Assembly: GCA_964568815.1 (NCBI GenBank)
Contig: CAZMRY010000002.1
Span: 1 to 42,609 of the forward strand
Reading direction: 5' to 3'
From: RGIG8700 sp964568815
Lineage (GTDB): Bacteria; Bacillota; Clostridia; RGIG6154
Length of the DNA: 42,609 nt
This document shows positions 41,357-42,609 of this stretch, one piece after another. Every line of letters starts with the position of its first letter. Position 1 is the first letter of the stretch. Made by a program: the position numbers and the translations under genes. The notes beneath the pieces were generated by a model. It did no database searches. It had not been told where the DNA came from and worked only from the letters and a program-made list of their open reading frames with translations.

Positions 41357-42058
41357 ATGGAAGTAAAAATTTCAATGGAAGAAAACCTGTACAAAAGCTT
41401 ACAAATGGCATTACAAATCAACAATGAGACGCTTGAAAAAGTGGCTGATAGTATATTTAGAAACTACATATCAAAAACATTTTCAAAAGCCGCAACTGCT
41501 ATTGAGTCTGGAAACACAAAAAGTCAGTTACAAAATGAAGACCCTAACTACGGGAAGGCAATTTATAGAATTCCTAAATGGGCAAAAAAGCATAGTCAAA
41601 TCAATCATAAAATCATTCGGGCTTTTCTAAAACTTGCTCAAAATGGTGTAGTTGCATATGAAGATTTATTGAGAGAATGTACCAATCCCGATTCGGATGT
41701 TTTTGTACCAACATTTTCTTCAAATTTTGCACAAATGAAGTTTGACGGCGATAAATCTCACGGCAAGGTTTTTGTTGTTGATAATAGCAACATTGTAACT
41801 ATATGGGAATATGTAGAAGATACTGTATTTAAGTATAAGGAGGATTTTTTGAGTATGAGACCGACAGATATTGGCTATATTAACCGAAACAACCAACAAA
41901 ACATATCTAAAACAGATTGTGATGGAAACGACTACATGCAAAAATTATATATTATGCGTTGTATGGATTGTGGCGAAGAATATCCCTCTAACGGCAGCAA
42001 TATTTATGAAAAAAAGTGCCCTAAATGTCAAGGTGGTGCTGATATGGATACGAATTAA
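41357..42058 (+). CDS. Predicted DNA-binding protein: ribbon-helix-helix N-terminus, possible winged helix, C-terminal zinc ribbon
   Basis: I do not recognise this 233-aa protein as a named family. Residues 1-40 (VKISMEENLYKSLQMALQ, then helices) look like a ribbon-helix-helix domain. Residues about 62-165 are a conserved-looking domain with IYRIPKWAKKHSQINHKII, FVPTFSSNFAQMKFD and SHGKVFVVDNSNIVTIWEYV. The helix-helix-helix-hairpin pattern could be a winged helix. The C-terminus has C202-x2-C205 and C221-x2-C224, a zinc ribbon. ATG 41357 follows AGAGGTG by about 7 nt, downstream of a near-consensus promoter. It leads a two-gene cassette between inverted repeats. A regulator role is inference. 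Confidence 0.8.
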   Translation: MEVKISMEENLYKSLQMALQINNETLEKVADSIFRNYISKTFSKAATAIESGNTKSQLQNEDPNYGKAIYRIPKWAKKHSQINHKIIRAFLKLAQNGVVAYEDLLRECTNPDSDVFVPTFSSNFAQMKFDGDKSHGKVFVVDNSNIVTIWEYVEDTVFKYKEDFLSMRPTDIGYINRNNQQNISKTDCDGNDYMQKLYIMRCMDCGEEYPSNGSNIYEKKCPKCQGGADMDTN

Positions 42059-42059
42059 A

Positions 42060-42458
42060 ATGGTTGGTATAATTTGGATATTTATAGTTTACATTGCAGG
42101 CAAAATTCTTAAACTAATGTTTTATGGTGCTATAACGGCAATAACATTATATATTCTATACCATTTATATCACTTTTTGAAATGTAAATATGTTTTTTCT
42201 AATTTGGAAAAAGTTAAAAGAGTAGAGATATCTAAACCCATTCAGTTATATAAGGTTGTAAATGAAATGACTGGTTTTTCTATCGGCTACCATTATACAG
42301 AACATTATAAAACAAGAAAAATACCAGATTGTAAGCTTTATAAAATTAAAGTAATTTTCAAAAATGATAATACAATGAATATTCAATTCAAAGACAATTC
42401 GCAATTTTACACAGAAATGATAAAAGCTGAAGGATTGTACAATAATCTTCGGGGCTGA
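42060..42458 (+). CDS. Small membrane protein of unknown function
   Basis: This is a 132-aa protein with a strongly hydrophobic N-terminal region (residues about 1-38), probably two closely spaced membrane helices or one long one. A basic soluble tail follows (KCKYVFSNLEKVKRVEI..., YHYTEHYKTRKIPDCKLYKIKVIF) that looks mainly beta-stranded. I recognise no family. It starts 1 bp after the regulator-like gene, so the two are co-transcribed, although its binding site is weak (AAGGTGGTG about 22 nt upstream). An in-frame GTG closer to that site is possible. The stop codon lies inside the following terminator stem-loop. Confidence 0.7.
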   Translation: MVGIIWIFIVYIAGKILKLMFYGAITAITLYILYHLYHFLKCKYVFSNLEKVKRVEISKPIQLYKVVNEMTGFSIGYHYTEHYKTRKIPDCKLYKIKVIFKNDNTMNIQFKDNSQFYTEMIKAEGLYNNLRG

Positions 42459-42475
42459 AATAGCCCCGATTTTTT
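42450..42475 (+). terminator. Intrinsic terminator of the two-gene cassette
   Basis: CGGGGCT (42450-42456) pairs with AGCCCCG (42462-42468) across a 5-nt loop and is followed by ATTTTTTG. The TGA of the membrane protein gene begins at the last base of the stem. Confidence 0.9.
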
Positions 42476-42505
42476 GTGTTTACACTTTTGTTGTTTTAAT
42501 TTTTC

Positions 42506-42554
42506 CTGCGAAATCTCAATGAAAAAATTATTCCATAGAAAATTAAGTTATAAG
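42506..42554 (-). repeat. Right arm of the ~49-bp imperfect inverted repeat
   Basis: This is the inverted counterpart of 40749-40797, identical in CTGCGAAATCTCAA (42506-42519) and about 76% over the whole arm by eye. It lies directly after the cassette terminator and before the last promoter in the window. Confidence 0.75.
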
Positions 42555-42569
42555 ATATCGTAAAATGTA

Positions 42570-42598
42570 TTGACTTAGAATTTCCATCGTGGTAAAAT
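42570..42598 (+). promoter_or_regulatory. Predicted promoter of a gene beyond the window end
   Basis: TTGACT (42570-42575), a 17-bp spacer and TAAAAT (42593-42598). It points out of the window, so the gene it serves is not visible. Confidence 0.55.
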
Positions 42599-42609
42599 AA
42601 TTAAAATTA

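Noticed and set aside
41871..42059. N-terminal extension of the small membrane protein into the preceding gene
   Set aside because: The extension lies wholly inside the zinc-ribbon gene in another frame and has no binding site.
1..42609. CRISPR array, tRNA or rRNA genes, prophage or transposase genes
   Set aside because: No regular spacer-repeat array, cloverleaf sequence, rRNA motif, transposase or integrase was recognised on either strand.

Overview
The window is 42.6 kb of AT-rich DNA from a spore-forming Firmicute, most likely an anaerobic, gut-type member of the Clostridia. The evidence is the pro-sigma-K gene, a SpoIVFA/SpoIVFB pair, ThyX in place of ThyA, a lysine riboswitch, strong GGAGG-type ribosome binding sites, frequent TTG/GTG starts, and short palindromic repeats at both ends of the window. 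No tRNA, rRNA, CRISPR array, transposase or integrase is visible.

Layout. Positions 1-230 hold palindromic repeats. An acyl-ACP thioesterase (minus strand) diverges from a long plus-strand run (1.1-22.3 kb). That run carries a secreted polysaccharide deacetylase, a TagA-type glycosyltransferase, thyX, tmk, a DJ-1/PfpI protein, mltG, trmR and trhP (tRNA wobble-uridine modification), a class B PBP, proB-proA, rmuC, a Nudix hydrolase, zapA and dut. It continues with a NusG-II protein, a Gx transporter, mreC-mreD-PBP2, minD, a very short spoIVFA, spoIVFB and a radical SAM/DUF2344 pair. Most of these genes overlap or are within 20 bp of each other.

From 22.3 to 26.5 kb lie a lysine riboswitch with its terminator, dapA-lysA, and a paaK-like ligase with a double-ACT protein. 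lexA (minus) diverges from a plus-strand run at 27.2-31.5 kb: an esterase, a tandem YfbR-like HD protein, a 2-hydroxyacid dehydrogenase and isocitrate dehydrogenase. rqcH (minus) meets icd across a nested hairpin. The run at 33.3-40.0 kb contains a BFD-like [2Fe-2S] protein, an esterase, malic enzyme, a DUF1846 protein, metY-metA and an amidohydrolase. sigK follows.

Functional themes are cell wall growth and division (mltG, two class B PBPs, mreCD, zapA, minD, tagA), dTTP supply and dUTP removal (thyX, tmk, dut), amino acid synthesis (Pro, Lys, Met), and sporulation. Pro-sigma-K, its membrane protease SpoIVFB and a minimal SpoIVFA are all in this window.

The least explained part is 40.75-42.61 kb. 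There a roughly 50-bp imperfect inverted repeat, whose left arm includes the sigK stop codon, brackets about 1.7 kb. Inside are a 21-bp-period repeat, a MITE-like palindromic element, a near-consensus promoter, and a two-gene cassette: a predicted ribbon-helix-helix/zinc-ribbon protein and a small membrane protein. This is my best candidate for an undescribed element or system; its function is unknown.
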